Assembly (NCBI RefSeq): GCF_900115495.1
Contig: NZ_FOWR01000028.1
Location: 1 to 64,000 of the forward strand
DNA: 64,000 nt
Source of the DNA: Enterovibrio norvegicus DSM 15893
GTDB lineage: Bacteria; Pseudomonadota; Gammaproteobacteria; Enterobacterales; Vibrionaceae
Reading direction: 5' to 3'
Below are positions 61,629-64,000 of the stretch, one piece after another. The notes under the pieces were generated by a model. It did not search any database and was not told the DNA's origin. It worked only from the letters and a program-made list of their open reading frames with translations. The translations under genes were made by a program, and so were the position numbers. Position 1 is the first letter of the stretch. Every line of letters begins with the position of its first letter.

Positions 61629-62412
61629 CGCCTGTTCCTGCTAAAAGATGAAAACCTAACACCAGCAATGCGACCACAACCAAAGGTTGCGCCAACACCC
61701 ACGGTGCTTCGATATAGAACGGGAAAAGCTCGACACTCATTAACCCCAGTTCGGCGAGCGGTGGCTGAATGCCAACAGCGACGAAGCCGAGGGATGCCAT
61801 CATGAGAATGGCGTTTGCTCCCCCAAAAGCAGCCATGGTTAATACCGACGGCAAAATGGCTGGCCAAATATGACGTTTGAATTGATACCACTTTCCAAAC
61901 CCCATCATGGCGGAGAGTTGTCTTTCTGGGCTGTTGATTTTGGTACGAGTAATGACGCGGGTGACGCGATAATACTCAACCCACTGAACCAATGAAATCG
62001 CCAAATAAAGCACAAGGAACGACCCCGGTGCGATGGCGGCAAGCAGCAGCACCATGACCAATCCAGGCAAGGCCAACAGGATGTTCACCAATACATCTAA
62101 GGCTTGTTCAAAGCGACCTCCTGCCCATGCTGAGCACACCCCCAAGGCAACCCCCAACACGGATGATGTGATCACGCAGAGCAAACTTAGCGAGAAAGAC
62201 AGTGCAATCGCACTTGCAAGGCGTGTTGCCATATCACGTCCGAAGTGATCGGTTCCTAGCCAGTGCGCACTGTCTGGAGGAAGTAAAGTCATGGCGAGAT
62301 CTTGTTGTTCAATGGTGTAAGGCGATAGCCAGCTGACAGACAATGCGAAGCCAAACAGCACAAACAAAAGGGACAATCCACTATACTGGCGAGCCTTAAG
62401 ATTCTTCATCAT
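61603..62412 (-). CDS. Peptide/nickel-type ABC permease (DppC/NikC-like)
   Basis: 269 residues from the ATG at 62410-62412, which overlaps the upstream permease stop. About six helices; GTDHFGRDMATRLASAI near the start is the DppC signature and the EAA-like loop lies in GFGKWYQFKRHIWPAILP. The substrate is unknown. Confidence 0.92.
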   Translation of the reverse strand: MMKNLKARQYSGLSLLFVLFGFALSVSWLSPYTIEQQDLAMTLLPPDSAHWLGTDHFGRDMATRLASAIALSFSLSLLCVITSSVLGVALGVCSAWAGGRFEQALDVLVNILLALPGLVMVLLLAAIAPGSFLVLYLAISLVQWVEYYRVTRVITRTKINSPERQLSAMMGFGKWYQFKRHIWPAILPSVLTMAAFGGANAILMMASLGFVAVGIQPPLAELGLMSVELFPFYIEAPWVLAQPLVVVALLVLGFHLLAGTGDDPINSID

Positions 62413-63344
62413 TACGCTTCTCTCCCTCTTGGATCGATCCAATAACACGCGACGTCGATAACGCTGTTCAGTAACACAAACAGCACCCCCATTGCGAGTG
62501 CGCAGCCTTGGATGACGGGAATGTCACGCGCAAAAATGGCGTGCGCTAAACCATGCCCAACGCCCGGCCATGAAAAGAGGGATTCGATCATCACGATGCC
62601 TTCAATCACGCTCACCAGTTGAATGCCGATAAACGCAATCACGGGCACAGCCATGTTTCTTACGCCATGGCGAAGAAAGGTTTGTAACTCAGACAATCCT
62701 TTGACACGGGAGAATTGATAGAACGGAGATCGCAGCACGTTGAGTGCGCTGGCATGCACAACACGGTTAGACACTGCGGCCAAGCTGATACCTAGCGTGA
62801 GGGCTGGCAGAACGATATGTTGCCAGGTACCAAATCCAGCGACGGGAAGCAGTTGCCATTCCATCGAAAAAACAAGGATCAATACCAAGCCCAACACAAA
62901 AACTGGCAGCGCTTTGGTGCTCGTTGAAAACCAAACGAGCGCGCTGTTAATCGCACCGCCTTTCTTTGCTGACCAAATCCCCAAGGGCACGGCAATCAGG
63001 GAAGACAGCAAAATCCCGAATACCGCCAGCAGTAGCGAATGGCCGAGCTGGTGGGCAACGGCTTCACTCACTGGCAAACCACTCACGAGTGAATTGCCAA
63101 GGTTAAATTGCATCAGATCCATCAACCAGCTTACATAACTGCTCACCCAGCCTTGGTCGAGGTTCAATTCTTCGCGCACCAAGTTAGCAGCGGCGGTATC
63201 CACGTTATCTTGCCCGTATCGGCTTGCCGCAATGCGGTAAGCCATATCACCGGGTAAGCTTCTCATCATGATAAACGTGAGGGTACCAACCCCCCACGCC
63301 ACGAGAACCAATTGGAAAAACCGCTTTTTAATCAGCGAAAGCAT
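62412..63344 (-). CDS. Peptide/nickel-type ABC permease (DppB/NikB-like)
   Basis: 310 residues. RFFQLVLVAWGVGTLTFIMMRSLPGD at the start, GLSELQTFLRHGVRNMAVPV as EAA loop and VIESLFSWPGVGHGLAHAI are DppB signatures. Starts two bases after the binding protein gene. Confidence 0.93.
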   Translation of the reverse strand: MLSLIKKRFFQLVLVAWGVGTLTFIMMRSLPGDMAYRIAASRYGQDNVDTAAANLVREELNLDQGWVSSYVSWLMDLMQFNLGNSLVSGLPVSEAVAHQLGHSLLLAVFGILLSSLIAVPLGIWSAKKGGAINSALVWFSTSTKALPVFVLGLVLILVFSMEWQLLPVAGFGTWQHIVLPALTLGISLAAVSNRVVHASALNVLRSPFYQFSRVKGLSELQTFLRHGVRNMAVPVIAFIGIQLVSVIEGIVMIESLFSWPGVGHGLAHAIFARDIPVIQGCALAMGVLFVLLNSVIDVACYWIDPRGREA

Positions 63345-63346
63345 GC

Positions 63347-64000
63347 TTATTTAAAATCCATTTGGTTGATGAAGTAGTTGCGCTCAAACGGGTCAAACGC
63401 GAAGCCTTGAACACGGCTGTTTACCGCGGTGTGCTGGCTGTAACTGGAGATAGGTAGCACGGGGTAATCTTCGTGGATGGCTTTCGCGACGTGTTGGCTC
63501 AATACTGTGCTTCGAGCTGTGTCGCGAGTCTGCATGAGCTCTGCAATGGCGGCATCCACCTCGGCGTTTTCCCAGTTCATGGTGCCCCAGTCGCCACCAC
63601 CGTTTGAGAAATCGGTGCTGATGATAGGAAGAGGGTCCGCAATGAAGCCAAAATTACGCGCAATCAGCGCCATTTCCAGTGAGCCGTCTGCGTGTCCTGC
63701 TGGGATCATGCTGGAGTTGGTGATATCGACAATCAAGTCCACACCAAGCTCTGCCCACTGCGCTTGAATCGCGGTAGCGACGGTGGCAAGTTCAGGGCGA
63801 TCGGCATAGGTGATTAAACGAATTTGGAAAGGCTTACCACCTCGAGTGAGTTTTCCGCTCTCGTTGGCTTCCCAACCCATTTCTGCCAGCAGTGCTTTGG
63901 CCTCAGCGTGGTTAAATTCGTCGTTTGGCAAGTCCGCGACATACCATTGAGACATCGAGCTTGGTAGCAACTGCGCGGTTTCAGAACCTTCAGCACTCAA
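63347..64000 (-). CDS. Peptide/nickel-type ABC substrate-binding protein, C-terminal part (runs off window)
   Basis: About 217 C-terminal residues of an SBP_bac_5 binding protein: AKALLAEMGWEANESGKLTRGGKPF, QAQWAELGVDLIVD, DYPVLPISSYSQHTAVNSRVQGF and a terminal FINQMDFK. The signal peptide and first lobe lie beyond position 64000. It heads the operon binding protein-permease-permease-ATPase. Whether it binds peptides, nickel chelates or another solute cannot be judged from this part. Confidence 0.9.
   Translation of the reverse strand: MSAEGSETAQLLPSSMSQWYVADLPNDEFNHAEAKALLAEMGWEANESGKLTRGGKPFQIRLITYADRPELATVATAIQAQWAELGVDLIVDITNSSMIPAGHADGSLEMALIARNFGFIADPLPIISTDFSNGGGDWGTMNWENAEVDAAIAELMQTRDTARSTVLSQHVAKAIHEDYPVLPISSYSQHTAVNSRVQGFAFDPFERNYFINQMDFK

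Noticed and set aside
1-64000. CRISPR arrays, rRNA, tRNA, prophage
   Set aside because: No regular spacer-repeat series, rRNA-like or cloverleaf segments, or phage structural genes were noticed on either strand.

Overview
The window looks like a chromosomal segment of a marine gammaproteobacterium, most likely Vibrionaceae (Vibrio, Grimontia, Enterovibrio or Photobacterium type). This rests on an ectABC-ask ectoine operon, a long ~480-residue GAPDH, the yjfL/DUF1190/yjfC trio, a Pqi operon, a secreted M4 vibriolysin-like protease with chitin-binding repeats, and an attC-like integron recombination site. The genus is inference. No rRNA, tRNA or CRISPR array was seen.

Region by region: 1-1.2 kb holds the start of a tyrosine recombinase that runs off the left edge, an attC-like site and one AT-rich DUF2971 gene that looks like an integron cassette. 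1.5-3.7 kb has two unknown genes and an alpha/beta hydrolase. 4.2-6.3 kb is a zinc-starvation unit: a Zur box, a COG0523 GTPase and an overlapping WD40-like protein. 6.4-11.7 kb is an amino-sugar type locus: ROK repressor, GH20 hexosaminidase and AAC(3)-fold acetyltransferase, divergent from an MFS carrier, with two matching 17-bp candidate operators between them. 12-17 kb has a diheme peroxidase, a MOSC protein, a DUF2750 protein and a MocR regulator divergent from a dehydrogenase. 17-21.4 kb is ectoine synthesis (ectA-ectB-ectC-ask) with a DoeX-like Lrp/AsnC regulator. 22-28.3 kb holds GAPDH, the yjf trio and an RsgA-type GTPase preceded by a 13-codon leader ORF. 28.8-36.6 kb has a prolyl oligopeptidase, a pqiABC operon in which both pqiA and pqiB carry single-base frameshifts, a DUF4380 protein and a Nudix hydrolase. 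37-42 kb has the M4 protease, a DUF2541 protein, a GNAT enzyme and an NTF2-like protein.

42-48.3 kb is one seven-gene minus-strand operon: DUF1445 hydro-lyase/D-glutamate cyclase type protein, TRAP transporter DctP-DctQ-DctM, and PxpA-PxpB-PxpC 5-oxoprolinase. Together they suggest uptake and conversion of 5-oxoproline or D-glutamate to glutamate. It is followed by a DUF2235 hydrolase, a LysR regulator and a galactose-oxidase-like secreted protein.

52.9-60.2 kb is the most coherent candidate system: a DctB/DctD-like histidine kinase and sigma-54 activator, three copies of a 16-bp dyad (consensus GGGACA-N4-TGACCC), a well-spaced -24/-12 promoter, and a PhnD-PhnC-PhnE-PhnE ABC importer. The sequence therefore shows both the regulator and its probable sites. 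60.2-64 kb is a peptide/nickel-type ABC importer whose binding protein runs off the right edge.
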